Source: an uncultured Sphingorhabdus sp. (GTDB lineage Bacteria; Pseudomonadota; Alphaproteobacteria; Sphingomonadales; Sphingomonadaceae). From it: a stretch of DNA of 64,000 nucleotides. Below, in pieces: positions 9,534 to 19,030 of this stretch (positions within the stretch are counted from its first letter, which is position 1; every line of letters begins with the position of its first letter). Made by a program: the position numbers and the translations under genes. Below the pieces are notes generated by a model, which did not search any database, was not told where the DNA came from, and saw nothing but the letters and a program-made list of their open reading frames with translations. The stretch is from NCBI GenBank assembly GCA_937873665.1, contig CALMYW010000394.1, forward strand, positions 186,001 to 250,000. Direction: 5' to 3'.

Positions 9534-10271
9534 ATGAGTGTAAAGTTTCCAAACCTGTTGGCGGCGACCGCGCTGATGCTGGCAATGCCGGCGTGCAAAG
9601 AGGTTGAAAAACAAGACGACCGCCCGGAAACTTCGAAGCAATTTCCCCAAGCTGATCGGGCCGTTTCGCAGACCGGTGACACAGAATTTTCTACCGAAGC
9701 CGCACGCGACGAGGCGGGTGAAGCGACAAAATTGATGAACTGGGCTGCCATCGAACCGGGAATGACGGTCGCCGATATAGGTGCAGGCGAAGGCTATTAT
9801 ACTGTGCGCTTGGCTGAACGCGTCGGCGTAAAAGGCCGTGTTCTGGCGCAGGACATCAATCGCGGCGCACTGGACCGGCTCGGCGAACGCATCTCACGCG
9901 AGCGGCTGGACAATGTCGCGATCAAGGAAGGTGGCATCGACGATCCACGCCTCCCCGCGAACAGTTTCGACCGCATCTTCATGGTGCACATGTACCATGA
10001 GGTGACCGAACCTTATGCCTTCATCTGGCGTCTGCGTAGCGCGTTAAAATCCGGTGGGCAGGTTATCGTTGTTGACCGGGACCGCGCGACCAAGCAGCAC
10101 GGCATTCCGCCAAAACTGCTGTTTTGCGAGTTTGACGCTGTCGGCTACCGCTTGGTCGAATTTGCCGAACGGCCCGAAGTCGGCGCCTATTTCGCCCGCT
10201 TTGAACGCAAGGGCAAAGCCCCTGCCCCGGCTGCAATCAAGACCTGCAAGGAAACTGCGAAGCGCAGTTAA
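9534..10271 (+). CDS. Exported methyltransferase-like lipoprotein (COG4798-like)
   Basis: A 245-residue protein with a class I SAM-methyltransferase fold: motif I VADIGAGEGYYTVRLAE, then VLAQDI, a DRIFMVHMYHEV segment and a helical C-terminus. Unusually, the N-terminus is a lipoprotein-type signal (NLLAATALMLAMPAC, Cys near residue 21), which would put the domain outside the cytoplasm, where SAM is not expected. The ATG at 9534 follows CTGGGGAT; a longer frame begins at 9468 but would bury the signal. It converges with phaZ by a 4-bp overlap. The substrate is unknown. Confidence 0.75.
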   Translation: MSVKFPNLLAATALMLAMPACKEVEKQDDRPETSKQFPQADRAVSQTGDTEFSTEAARDEAGEATKLMNWAAIEPGMTVADIGAGEGYYTVRLAERVGVKGRVLAQDINRGALDRLGERISRERLDNVAIKEGGIDDPRLPANSFDRIFMVHMYHEVTEPYAFIWRLRSALKSGGQVIVVDRDRATKQHGIPPKLLFCEFDAVGYRLVEFAERPEVGAYFARFERKGKAPAPAAIKTCKETAKRS

Positions 10272-11101
10272 GCCGCCTGTTTTTTCGCTACCTTGGGCCG
10301 ATCAAGGAATTCGCGCATCGCGGTAATACTTTCCTCAACATGGCTGAGCATGAACAGATGTCCGCCATCATCGATGATGAACAGTTCGCTATTTGGGATC
10401 AGCATTTTCAGAAAATGGCCATTGGCGACGGGTACAATCTGATCATCGCCACCCATCATGATCAACGTATCATGCTTCATGAAAGGCAAGAAGGGTGCAC
10501 TGGTCCAGCCAAGCATCGCCAACAACTGATAGAAATAGCCGGTCTTTGACGGCGGCTTGATACGGCCAATATGGCCTTCAGAGCCATCATCTGTTCCGCC
10601 ATATAAGGTATTGAAATGCTTGCGCATGAAATCGGGATCGATGTAGCGACGTGGATCGGCCATTTTGATCAACGCCTTGGGGTTACCTGGGACCATCAGC
10701 ATACCTGCCGTGGTTGCAGCCAGGATCAGGCGGTTGACGCGCGGGCCGTTCTGCAAAGTGAACTGCTGCGCCATCGCCCCGCCCCAGCTAACGCCCATGA
10801 CATCGACCTGCGCCATGTCGTACCGGTCGAGCAGTTGCTCCGAAATCCGCCCCATCATCCACGCATTATAGGGCACCATCGGCTCTGGCGAGCCACCGAC
10901 GCCTGGCATATCAAAGGTCAGGAAATCACGATCGGGCAGCATATGCGCCAACGGCGCCATCGCCTCGATATTCGCACCTATGCCGTTGAAAAACAGCAAC
11001 GGCAGCTTGTCGGTTTTGCTCTCAGCCTTCCAGTGCGCGACGCGCAGATTTCGCCCGTCGACTTGCTCCATGCTGAAACGCGGCTCGCGTGTTTTGGTCA
11101 T
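10268..11101 (-). CDS. phaZ: Intracellular PHA depolymerase-like alpha/beta hydrolase
   Basis: A 277-residue alpha/beta hydrolase closely patterned on Pseudomonas-type PhaZ, which breaks stored polyhydroxyalkanoate. Features are LLFFNGIGANIEAM, FDMPGVGGSPEP, the nucleophile elbow VMGVSWGGAMAQQF, LAATTAGMLMVPG, and the late GGDDQIVPVANG and DDGGHLF segments with the catalytic Asp and His. The start at 11101 is chosen for the upstream AGGGGAAC. It lies 81 bp downstream of phaC on the same strand, so synthesis and mobilisation genes probably share a transcript. Substrate chain length (short or medium) cannot be read from the sequence. Confidence 0.85.
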   Translation of the reverse strand: MTKTREPRFSMEQVDGRNLRVAHWKAESKTDKLPLLFFNGIGANIEAMAPLAHMLPDRDFLTFDMPGVGGSPEPMVPYNAWMMGRISEQLLDRYDMAQVDVMGVSWGGAMAQQFTLQNGPRVNRLILAATTAGMLMVPGNPKALIKMADPRRYIDPDFMRKHFNTLYGGTDDGSEGHIGRIKPPSKTGYFYQLLAMLGWTSAPFLPFMKHDTLIMMGGDDQIVPVANGHFLKMLIPNSELFIIDDGGHLFMLSHVEESITAMREFLDRPKVAKKQAA

Positions 11102-11182
11102 GTTTGTTCCCCTGCTGCCCGGGCCGCTGCGGGCGTCTTTTGTTGCGTCGCAGCATAGCCTGCGACGCGCTTTACGCAAGCG

Positions 11183-12922
11183 TCAATCGAGGACGTAAAG
11201 ACCCGGTGCATTTTCCATGGGCGGATGCGCTTTGCTGCCGCAACCATTTGGCGCCTTCACCTTCTTGCCCGAGCGCTCAGCAAGCCATTCTGTCCAGAAC
11301 GGCCACCAGCTACCGGAATTTTCTTCGGCCCCCTTCATCCATTGCTTTACATCCGCAGGTGGATTACCCTTGGTATTCCGCCAATATTTGGCCTTGGGGT
11401 TACCCGGAGGATTGAGGATCGCCTGCATATGGCCCGCTTGGCTCAGCACAAATTCGACATTCTTCGCGCCGAATAACTGCGTCGAACGATAGCAGGCCTG
11501 CCACGGGGTAATATGGTCGGTGGTGCCGCCCAGAATGAACATATCGCCCTTCACCTTGGTCAGATCGAGCGTATGGCCTGCGATATTAAAGGTGCCGGGG
11601 GCAGCATAGGCATTGGCCTCAAACAGTTCGAGGAAATCACCCAGCAGGCTCGCCGACAAATTGGTCGCATCTGCGTTCCAGAAAAGGATATCAAATGCTG
11701 GTGGATCATCACCGAGCAGATAGTTGTTGATGACATAGTTCCAGATCAGGTCATTGGGCCGCAGCCACGCAAAGCCACGTGCCAGGCTGCTGCCTTCGAT
11801 CACGCCTTTCTTGGCCGCACGCTGTTTTGCGAGGCTGATGCCGTTGTGACTGACAAGCGAGCTGGCCTCGGTATCACCCGGCTTTGGCTCAAGCACGCAG
11901 ACCATCATGGTGATTGCATTAATCCGGTCATCGCCATCTGCCGCCATACGCGAGCACAGCACTGACATGGTTTGGCCGCCCGAGCAGCCACCTGAGACGT
12001 TGACCTTTTCGCTGCCGGTAATTTCGCAAACCACATCGACGGCCTTGCGGCATGCCTCGATATAATCGCCCATTCCCCAGACGCCCTGATCGTGCGTTGG
12101 GTTCCGCCAGCTGATCACAAAGGTCTGGAAACCATGCTCGACCTGCCATTTGATGATGCTCTTTTCCGGCGACAGATCGTTGATGTACATTTTGTTGATC
12201 TGCGGCGGGATGGTGAGTTGCGGGATCGCGTACACTTCCTCGGTCACGGGCGTGTACTGGATCAGCTCGAACATCTCGTCTCGGTAGACGACTTTGCCAG
12301 GGGTGGTCGCGATATTCTCCCCCAATTTGAAAGGCTTTTTGTTGACCTGGCTGACCATGCCATCATTGTGAACCATGTCATTATAGGCATTTTGCAGCCC
12401 CTTGATCAGGCTCAGACCGCCGGAGTCCACAAGCCGCTTCTGCGCGGTCGGGTTCCCGATCAAGCTATTGGTCGGTGCAAGCGCATCAATGACCATCTGG
12501 CTGACGAAATTGGCGCGATCACGCTCGAGCGCATCAAGCTCCAGATCCTCGATCCAACCCTTGATGCCCTTTTGCACCGCCAGATAATATTGCGCACCGG
12601 CTTTGAAGAAGGGATTGAAGGTCCAGGCCGGATCCATGAAGCGCTTGTCTTTGGGGTCTGGTGCCAGATCGGATTTGCCGGCCATGATCTTGACCGCATC
12701 TTCGGTCAGCCCCGACATAGCCTTGAAAGCGCTGTTCGGATTGGCTGCGGTCTGCCGAAGCATAACACCGATGGCACCCGCAAAATCTTCGCGCGCGAGG
12801 CCGGCCAACGGCCCTAGAGCCATGGTCGCATCGTTAGCTGCATCAAATGCGGTTTCGGGAATTGCACCCAATCCCTTTTTCTTGCCGCCACCTGCTTTAG
12901 CTTTTGCTTTCTTTTCAGCCAT
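11183..12922 (-). CDS. phaC: Class I poly(3-hydroxyalkanoate) polymerase
   Basis: A 579-residue PHA synthase that polymerises hydroxyacyl-CoA on the granule surface. The lipase-like box has the catalytic cysteine in GGCSGG (about residue 312), the Asp is in GGTTDHITPW and the His in SQAGHMQAI. The class I signature regions WTFNPFFKAG and FVISWRNP are present. A Lys/Ala-rich N-terminal tail (first about 20 residues) is variable in the family. Good SD GAGGAGAGG precedes the ATG. phaA, phaB, phasin and phaR are not in the window. Confidence 0.95.
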   Translation of the reverse strand: MAEKKAKAKAGGGKKKGLGAIPETAFDAANDATMALGPLAGLAREDFAGAIGVMLRQTAANPNSAFKAMSGLTEDAVKIMAGKSDLAPDPKDKRFMDPAWTFNPFFKAGAQYYLAVQKGIKGWIEDLELDALERDRANFVSQMVIDALAPTNSLIGNPTAQKRLVDSGGLSLIKGLQNAYNDMVHNDGMVSQVNKKPFKLGENIATTPGKVVYRDEMFELIQYTPVTEEVYAIPQLTIPPQINKMYINDLSPEKSIIKWQVEHGFQTFVISWRNPTHDQGVWGMGDYIEACRKAVDVVCEITGSEKVNVSGGCSGGQTMSVLCSRMAADGDDRINAITMMVCVLEPKPGDTEASSLVSHNGISLAKQRAAKKGVIEGSSLARGFAWLRPNDLIWNYVINNYLLGDDPPAFDILFWNADATNLSASLLGDFLELFEANAYAAPGTFNIAGHTLDLTKVKGDMFILGGTTDHITPWQACYRSTQLFGAKNVEFVLSQAGHMQAILNPPGNPKAKYWRNTKGNPPADVKQWMKGAEENSGSWWPFWTEWLAERSGKKVKAPNGCGSKAHPPMENAPGLYVLD

Positions 12923-13063
12923 CTGAGCAACCTCTCCTCTTCCTCAACCAAAGAAATTGCACTTCGCGAGAACAACGTCAATCGGCGAAAATCGTTGCCG
13001 TTTCGTCTGGACGCGTTGTGGTCGCGCCGATATGCCGAGCGTGAGCTGGGAGGAACCATAAGA

Positions 13064-13981
13064 ATGACCGATTTTTCGTGGGTGGCAGATGCGGCTTCAG
13101 GCATCCGCCAGCGCTTCGTCGAGGCCAATGGGCAACGCTTTGAATTGGCAGAAGCGGGCGATCCTCAATCGCGTAAATTTGCGATCCTGCTACACGGTTT
13201 TCCCGAACTGAACTTTTCGTGGCGGCACCAGATGCTTGAACTAGCAGCGCAGGGCTGGCGGGTTTGGGCACCCAATATGCGCGGTTACGGCGCGTCATCC
13301 AAACCGGAAGGAGTGCCAGCCTATCGCATGGATCACCTAATGGCTGACGTGGCTGCTTTGATCGATCTGGCCAAAGTGGAAGCCCCTACCGACGAAGTGA
13401 TGCTCGTCGCGCATGATTGGGGTGCGGTGATCGCGTGGACCTTCGCCATCCAGAAAATACGTCCACTCGACCGGCTGGTCATTATGAACGTCCCGCATCC
13501 CAAATGCGCGGAGCGTGAATTGAAATATTGGCGGCAGAAGAAAAAAAGCTGGTACATCTTCTTCTTCCAACTTCCCTGGCTGCCAGAAAAGATGATGCTG
13601 GCCAACGATGCCAAAGCGGTGCGCGGGGCATTCTTCAACACGGCGGCAAACAAGGATCGTTTCCCACCGCAAGATCTGGATATTTATGCCGAGGCAGCAC
13701 AGCAGCCCGGCGCTATGCAGTCAATGGTCAACTATTACCGCGCGCTGGTGCGCTATCCAGAGGCGCGCGAGGTGGGCGACGCCATGGTCAACGTGCCGAC
13801 ATTGGTTCTCTGGGGGGAAAATGACCTCGCACTCGATATCCACCTGCTCGACGGGATGGAAGAATGGGTGCCCAAACTTACGGTTCATCGTCTACCCGGA
13901 ATCTCGCATTGGGTGCAACAAGACGCGCCGGAAGAGGTCAATCGCCTGCTGAGCAACTGGCTGGAGACGCCACTTTCATGA
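13064..13981 (+). CDS. Epoxide-hydrolase-like alpha/beta hydrolase
   Basis: A 305-residue alpha/beta hydrolase whose nucleophile position holds Asp (HDWGA, D118), with the oxyanion motif LLHGFPE and a late GISHWVQQDAPEEV supplying the His. An Asp nucleophile points to epoxide hydrolases or haloalkane dehalogenases; HGFPE and the cap region favour epoxide hydrolase. The ATG at 13064 follows GGGAGGAACC. It overlaps pnuC by 4 bp and is divergent from phaC, so it heads an operon with nicotinamide riboside salvage genes, an association I cannot explain. Confidence 0.82.
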   Translation: MTDFSWVADAASGIRQRFVEANGQRFELAEAGDPQSRKFAILLHGFPELNFSWRHQMLELAAQGWRVWAPNMRGYGASSKPEGVPAYRMDHLMADVAALIDLAKVEAPTDEVMLVAHDWGAVIAWTFAIQKIRPLDRLVIMNVPHPKCAERELKYWRQKKKSWYIFFFQLPWLPEKMMLANDAKAVRGAFFNTAANKDRFPPQDLDIYAEAAQQPGAMQSMVNYYRALVRYPEAREVGDAMVNVPTLVLWGENDLALDIHLLDGMEEWVPKLTVHRLPGISHWVQQDAPEEVNRLLSNWLETPLS

Positions 13982-14541
13982 CGCCAATCGAAATCGCCGC
14001 CGTCTTGCTTGGCGTCGCCAATATCATCCTCATCATCCGCCGCTCAGTATGGAATTATCCATTCGCGATTGCCATGGTGTCACTTTACTTTATCATCTTT
14101 CGGGATGCGAAGCTCTTCAGCGATGCCGGGCTGCAGATTTTCTTCATCGCTGTTAATGCCTATGGCTGGTGGAGTTGGAGCCGTAACAAGGCGGATGCTG
14201 GCGAAATCGTCGTCGAAGAACTCAGCCCAAACGGATTCGGCGCATGGATTGCAGGGTCAATCCTTGCCACGCTGGCTTGGGGACTGATCATGACCAATCA
14301 CACCAACGCCAGCTTTCCGTTCTGGGACGCAGGTGTGGCAATGCTATCCGTCGTCGGGCAAATATTGATGACACGACGGCTGATTGAGAATTGGTATTGG
14401 TGGATTGCGGTCAACATCATTTCCATCCCGCTCTATATTCTGAAAGAGCTTTACCTGACCGCCGGACTGTATGCGCTGTTCCTCGTGCTTGCGGTTGCCG
14501 GGCTGGTGGAATGGCGCAAGGTACAGGCGCGGCAGGAATGA
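13978..14541 (+). CDS. pnuC: PnuC-type nicotinamide riboside transporter
   Basis: A 187-residue membrane protein with about seven hydrophobic segments and the PnuC pattern: IEIAAVLLGVANIILIIRRS, WNYPFAIA, FIAVNAYGWWSWSR, and the late NWYWWIAVNIISIPLYILKEL. PnuC channels take up nicotinamide riboside, which is trapped by phosphorylation; the kinase is encoded immediately downstream with a 4-bp overlap. The start at 13978 overlaps the hydrolase stop (ATGA). Confidence 0.92.
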   Translation: MTPIEIAAVLLGVANIILIIRRSVWNYPFAIAMVSLYFIIFRDAKLFSDAGLQIFFIAVNAYGWWSWSRNKADAGEIVVEELSPNGFGAWIAGSILATLAWGLIMTNHTNASFPFWDAGVAMLSVVGQILMTRRLIENWYWWIAVNIISIPLYILKELYLTAGLYALFLVLAVAGLVEWRKVQARQE

Positions 14542-15065
14542 AGCGCATTTGCCTCCATGGGCCTGAAAGCACAGGCAAATCGACGCTGGCCACACGGCTT
14601 GCGGCGCATTTCGGCTGCGAGGTCGTCCCCGAATATGGCCGCGCTTATTGCGAGGCGCATGGCACAGACATTGGCATGGCCGAATTGGTGCATATAGCCG
14701 AAGCGCAGGATGCGATGAACAAAGCTGCGGCAGAGCGTGGAGCGGAATTAAGCGCGCCCTTGGTGCTGTTTGATACCGATCCGCTGATTACCGAAGTCTG
14801 GGCGCAGATGATGTTTGGGCTTAACGATCCGTGGTTTGCCGGTTTCAACAGCTATGCCGATCTCTACCTACTGCTCGATATCGACCTGCCCTTTGTTGAC
14901 GATGGTTTACGCGTTTATGCGAAAACCGAGGAACGGCAGCACTTCTTTGATTTGTGTAAATCCGAACTGGATGCGCGCGGTGTCCGCTACACTTTGGTTC
15001 GGGGAATTGGGGATGCGCGCTTTGCCGCCGCGCTCGACGCTATTCACAAAGTTCTGGCGAATTGA
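14538..15065 (+). CDS. Nicotinamide riboside kinase (NadR C-domain-like ATPase)
   Basis: A 175-residue P-loop kinase matching the ribosylnicotinamide kinase half of NadR: GPESTGKST (residues 8-16), PEYGRAY, LFDTDPLITEVWAQMMFG and YDLYLLLDIDLPFVDDGLR-like segments. The regulatory HTH and NMN adenylyltransferase domains of enteric NadR are absent. It would phosphorylate nicotinamide riboside imported by PnuC to NMN for NAD synthesis. It overlaps pnuC by 4 bp and abuts the next gene with no gap. Confidence 0.88.
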   Translation: MKRICLHGPESTGKSTLATRLAAHFGCEVVPEYGRAYCEAHGTDIGMAELVHIAEAQDAMNKAAAERGAELSAPLVLFDTDPLITEVWAQMMFGLNDPWFAGFNSYADLYLLLDIDLPFVDDGLRVYAKTEERQHFFDLCKSELDARGVRYTLVRGIGDARFAAALDAIHKVLAN

Positions 15066-15254
15066 ATGGATGACGTTGCATCGCCTTGCATCAAGGTTTG
15101 CACTATTGATCCGACTGGACAGTGGTGCCTTGGCTGCGGCCGGACATTGGATGAAATTTCTGGCTGGCTATGCGCAGATCGCGCGCAGAGGCTGGAAATA
15201 CTGGTAGAACTTCCTGATCGACTAATCCGCCTGAACCAGAAACTGGCGGACTAG
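15066..15254 (+). CDS. DUF1289 small cysteine-rich protein
   Basis: A 62-residue DUF1289 protein with CIKVCTIDPTGQWCLGCGRT, four cysteines spaced as in the family and likely binding a metal or Fe-S centre (inference), then a WLCADRAQRLEIL helix. The ATG begins the base after the kinase stop, so it belongs to the same operon. It converges with the ABC-F gene with a 4-bp overlap. The biochemical function is not known. Confidence 0.85.
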   Translation: MDDVASPCIKVCTIDPTGQWCLGCGRTLDEISGWLCADRAQRLEILVELPDRLIRLNQKLAD

Positions 15255-17119
15255 CCCAACTTTTCCAGAGCCTCGCTTGCAGATATCCAGCGCGCTTCTG
15301 CGGCCTCCTGCGCAGCGACGATCTTTCCGCGCCGTTGCGATAATTCGCCCATAGTCAGGTCTTTATATTCGCTCGAAGCAGATTGCGGGTCGAACATAGC
15401 CTTATCAATCGCGGACAGTACGACCTCCAGCTTCGCCAAATCAGCCTCCGCATCGTTTACCTCACGCTTCAGCTTTGCCTGCGCTTCACGCGCCGCCGCC
15501 GCGACCTTCTTGTCTTCCTTCCGGTCAGCCTTGGAGAGCTTATCCTTTGCTGGGCCCTTACCCAGAATGAAGTCGGTATAATCGTCGATCGAACCGGAAA
15601 ATTCCTTCGCCGTACCGCCATCAACCAACACCAACCTGTCCGCCGTCAGCTCGAGCATGTGCCGGTCGTGGCTGACGAGTACGACAGTCCCCGCATATTC
15701 GTTCAAAGCCTGCACCAACGCTTCGCGTGCATCGACGTCCAAGTGGTTGGTCGGTTCGTCGAGGATGAGCATATGCGGTGCCTCACGGGTAATCAGCGCC
15801 AGCGCCAAGCGCGCGCGCTCACCGCCTGATAGCTTGCCGACCTGCGTGGTCGCTTTCGCGCCAGAAAAGCCGAAGCGCCCCAGTTGCGCCCGCACCGCAC
15901 CCGGGGTCGCGCCTTTCATTTGGTGGGTCATATGCTCGAGCGGCGTATCGTCGCCGTCCAGTTCTTCGACCTGATATTGCGTGAAGTAGCCAACGCGCAT
16001 CTTGCCCGATGCGTTCATCGAACCCTCCATCGGCATCAGTTGAGCCGCGAGCAATCGGGCCAATGTTGTTTTGCCGTTGCCATTGCGGCCCAACAGCGCG
16101 ATCCGGTCGTCGGGGTCGATGCGCAGATTCAACCGCTGCAAAACAGGATTGCCGGGACTATAACCGACACTGGCCAGATCCAGCGTGACCAGCGGGGGTT
16201 TCAATTCGTCGGGGCTGGGGAAATCGAAACTCAGCGTCGGATCATCGACCATCGCCTGCACCGGCTGCATCTTGGCCAGCGCCTTGGCTCGGCTCTGCGC
16301 CTGTTTCGCTGTCGAGGCGCGGGCGGAATTGCGGGCGATATAGTCCTGCAGCTTGGCACGCTGCGCGTCCTGCGCTGCCTTGGCCGCCGCCAATTGTGCA
16401 GCCCGCTCCGCACGCTGGCGTTCGAAACTGTCATAGCCGCCGCTGTACAGCGTGACCTGCCCGCCTTCGAGGTGCAGGATATGGTCGACAACATTATTGA
16501 GCAGATCGCGCTCGTGACTGATGACCACCATCATCGCGGGATAGTTTTTGAGAAAATTTTCAAGCCAAAGCGTTGCTTCGAGATCGAGGTGGTTTGACGG
16601 TTCGTCGAGCAGCAACAGGTCCGGTTGCGAGAACAAAAGCGATGCCAGCGCAACACGCATTTTCCACCCACCGGAAAAACTGTCGAGCGGTTGCCCTTGC
16701 ATCTCCTCATCAAAGCCTAAGCCAACCAATATGCGCGAGGCCCGTGCCGGTGCGGTATAGGCATCGATCGCGATCAGCCGTTCGTGCACCTCTGCCATGC
16801 GATCGGGATCGAGATTCTCCTGCTCGCTTTCAATCATCAATGCAGCGCGCTCGGTGTCCGCCGCCAGCACCGTTTCGAAAGGCGTCGCGGTGCCCGCTGG
16901 AGCTTCCTGCGCGATATAGCCGATGCGCGTGCCTTTGGGCATTTCGAGGCTGCCGTCATCGGCCTCCAGCGAACCGATCATTACCTTCATCAAAGTCGAC
17001 TTTCCGGCACCGTTGCGCCCGATCAAACCGATCCGTCCATAGGGCGGCAGCGCGGCGGTGGCGCGGTCGAGGATAGTGCGTCCGCCAAGGCGCACGGTGA
17101 TGCCGTTCAGGTTGAGCAT
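15251..17119 (-). CDS. ABC-F family ATPase (Uup/YheS-type)
   Basis: A 622-residue soluble protein with two ABC cassettes and no membrane domain. The first Walker A GRNGAGKST is near residue 35 with signature SFSGGWKMRVALA; the second Walker A is GRNGNGKTT with signature LSGGERARLALAL. Between them lies the long charged linker typical of ABC-F proteins acting on the ribosomal E site. The C-terminal coiled coil (about 535-620) resembles YheS. Members affect translation or give antibiotic protection; which applies here cannot be told. It is divergent from lepA, 90 bp away. Confidence 0.9.
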   Translation of the reverse strand: MLNLNGITVRLGGRTILDRATAALPPYGRIGLIGRNGAGKSTLMKVMIGSLEADDGSLEMPKGTRIGYIAQEAPAGTATPFETVLAADTERAALMIESEQENLDPDRMAEVHERLIAIDAYTAPARASRILVGLGFDEEMQGQPLDSFSGGWKMRVALASLLFSQPDLLLLDEPSNHLDLEATLWLENFLKNYPAMMVVISHERDLLNNVVDHILHLEGGQVTLYSGGYDSFERQRAERAAQLAAAKAAQDAQRAKLQDYIARNSARASTAKQAQSRAKALAKMQPVQAMVDDPTLSFDFPSPDELKPPLVTLDLASVGYSPGNPVLQRLNLRIDPDDRIALLGRNGNGKTTLARLLAAQLMPMEGSMNASGKMRVGYFTQYQVEELDGDDTPLEHMTHQMKGATPGAVRAQLGRFGFSGAKATTQVGKLSGGERARLALALITREAPHMLILDEPTNHLDVDAREALVQALNEYAGTVVLVSHDRHMLELTADRLVLVDGGTAKEFSGSIDDYTDFILGKGPAKDKLSKADRKEDKKVAAAAREAQAKLKREVNDAEADLAKLEVVLSAIDKAMFDPQSASSEYKDLTMGELSQRRGKIVAAQEAAEARWISASEALEKLG

Positions 17120-17209
17120 GATGACGCGCGCCTAGCAGAGGTGATGTCGGCTGTCATGCAGCGATTGCGCTGCCTTGTGGGGAATGTCAGGCGCTGCTAG
17201 GGGGCCGGA

Positions 17210-19030
17210 ATGACTGACCTCTCCCACATTCGGAACTTCTCTATCATTGCCCATATCGATCATGGCAAGTCGACGCTGGCGGACCGGCTAATCCAACATA
17301 CCGGTGGCCTTTCCGAGCGCGAGATGTCGGCACAAGTCCTTGATAATATGGATATTGAGAAGGAACGCGGGATCACCATCAAGGCGCAGACCGTCCGCCT
17401 GGATTACACCGCGAAGGATGGCCAGACATATGAGCTGAACCTGATGGACACGCCGGGCCATGTCGACTTCGCCTATGAAGTCAGCCGCAGCCTCGCCGCA
17501 TGCGAAGGCGCGCTGCTCGTGGTCGATGCCGCGCAAGGGGTGGAGGCGCAGACCCTCGCCAATGTTTACCAGTCGATCGAGCATGACCATGAAATCGTGC
17601 CCGTCATCAACAAGATCGATCTGCCCGCCGCCGATGTCGACAAGGTGAAGGCAGAGATTGAGGAAATCATCGGCCTGCCCGCTGACGACGCCGTCCTTAC
17701 CAGCGCCAAATCGGGCATCGGCATCGCCGAGGTGCTGGAAAGCATCGTCACCCGTATCCCCCCGCCCAAGGGTGACCGCAACGCGCCGCTGAAAGCGATG
17801 CTGGTCGATAGCTGGTACGACCCCTATCTGGGCGTCGTCATCCTCGTGCGCGTCATCGATGGCGCGATCAAAAAGGGCCAGCAGGTCAAATTCATGCAGG
17901 CGGGCACCACCCACCTGATCGACCGCGTCGGCTGCATGCGCCCCAAGATCGAGATACTCGATGAAATCGGCCCCGGCGAAGTCGGCTTTATCACCGCGCA
18001 AATCAAGGAAGTCGCGCAAACCCGCGTCGGCGATACCATCACCGATGCGAAGCGTCCGGCGGCAGAGCCCCTGCCCGGCTTCAAGGAAGTGCAGCCGGTG
18101 GTGTTCTGCGGCCTCTTCCCCACCGACGCGGCGGATTTCGAGAAACTGCGCGAATCTATCTCCAAGCTGCGCCTCAACGACGCGAGCTTCAGTTTCGAGA
18201 TGGAAACCAGCGCTGCGTTGGGCTTTGGCTTTCGCTGCGGCTTCCTGGGGCTGCTCCACCTGGAAATCATCCAGGAGCGCCTTTCCAGAGAATATGATCT
18301 TGATCTGATCACCACTGCGCCATCGGTGGTGTACAAGCTGAAACTCGGCCGCAGCAAGACCGAGGATGCGCGCGATATGGAGCTGCACAACCCGGCGGAC
18401 ATGCCCGATGTCAACCGCATCGAGGAAATCCAGGAGCCGTGGATCGAGGCGACCATTTATTGCCCCGACGAATATCTGGGGTCTATCCTGAAGCTGTGCC
18501 AGGACAGGCGCGGCATCCAGAAACAGCTGACCTATGTCGGCGGCCGCGCGCAGATCGTCTATGAACTGCCGCTCAATGAAGTGGTCTTTGATTTTTACGA
18601 CCGGCTGAAGAGCATCAGCCGCGGCTACGCGTCATTTGACTATCACCAGATCGGCCACCGCGAGGGCGACCTTGTGAAGATGAGCATCATGGTCAATGGC
18701 GATCCGGTCGACGCGCTCTCCATGATCGTGCACCGCAGCACCGCCGAAGCGCGCGGCCGCGGCATGTGCGAGCGCCTGAAAGACCTGATCCCCCGCCATC
18801 TGTTCAAGATCCCGATCCAGGCGGCGATCGGCGGCAAGATTATCGCCCGCGAAACCATCGCCGCGCTGCGCAAGGATGTGACCGCGAAATGCTATGGCGG
18901 CGACATCACGCGCAAGAAAAAGCTGCTGGAAAAGCAGAAGAAGGGCAAGGCCCGGATGCGAGAATATGGGAGTGTTTCAATTCCACAAGAAGCGTTTATA
19001 GCTGCACTCAGAATGGGGGATGAAGGGTGA
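17210..19030 (+). CDS. lepA: Elongation factor 4 (LepA)
   Basis: A 606-residue translational GTPase that acts on stalled or mistranslocated ribosomes. G1 is [10 protein letters not shown]3 DTPGHVDF and G4 NKIDLP, and the LepA-specific C-terminal domain is intact to [20 protein letters not shown]. The last 20-25 codons (from about 18960) change from GC-rich to AT-richer codon use (AGA, ATA and TTT-type choices), although the protein still reads as a normal LepA tail. The restriction-methylation gene starts inside the stop codon, so the end of lepA looks like a recombination junction. Confidence 0.97.
   Translation: MTDLSHIRNFSIIAHIDHGKSTLADRLIQHTGGLSEREMSAQVLDNMDIEKERGITIKAQTVRLDYTAKDGQTYELNLMDTPGHVDFAYEVSRSLAACEGALLVVDAAQGVEAQTLANVYQSIEHDHEIVPVINKIDLPAADVDKVKAEIEEIIGLPADDAVLTSAKSGIGIAEVLESIVTRIPPPKGDRNAPLKAMLVDSWYDPYLGVVILVRVIDGAIKKGQQVKFMQAGTTHLIDRVGCMRPKIEILDEIGPGEVGFITAQIKEVAQTRVGDTITDAKRPAAEPLPGFKEVQPVVFCGLFPTDAADFEKLRESISKLRLNDASFSFEMETSAALGFGFRCGFLGLLHLEIIQERLSREYDLDLITTAPSVVYKLKLGRSKTEDARDMELHNPADMPDVNRIEEIQEPWIEATIYCPDEYLGSILKLCQDRRGIQKQLTYVGGRAQIVYELPLNEVVFDFYDRLKSISRGYASFDYHQIGHREGDLVKMSIMVNGDPVDALSMIVHRSTAEARGRGMCERLKDLIPRHLFKIPIQAAIGGKIIARETIAALRKDVTAKCYGGDITRKKKLLEKQKKGKARMREYGSVSIPQEAFIAALRMGDEG

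Noticed and set aside
17288..18388. A 366-codon minus-strand frame inside lepA
   Set aside because: Shadow of a highly conserved gene, no motif and no plausible ribosome binding site.
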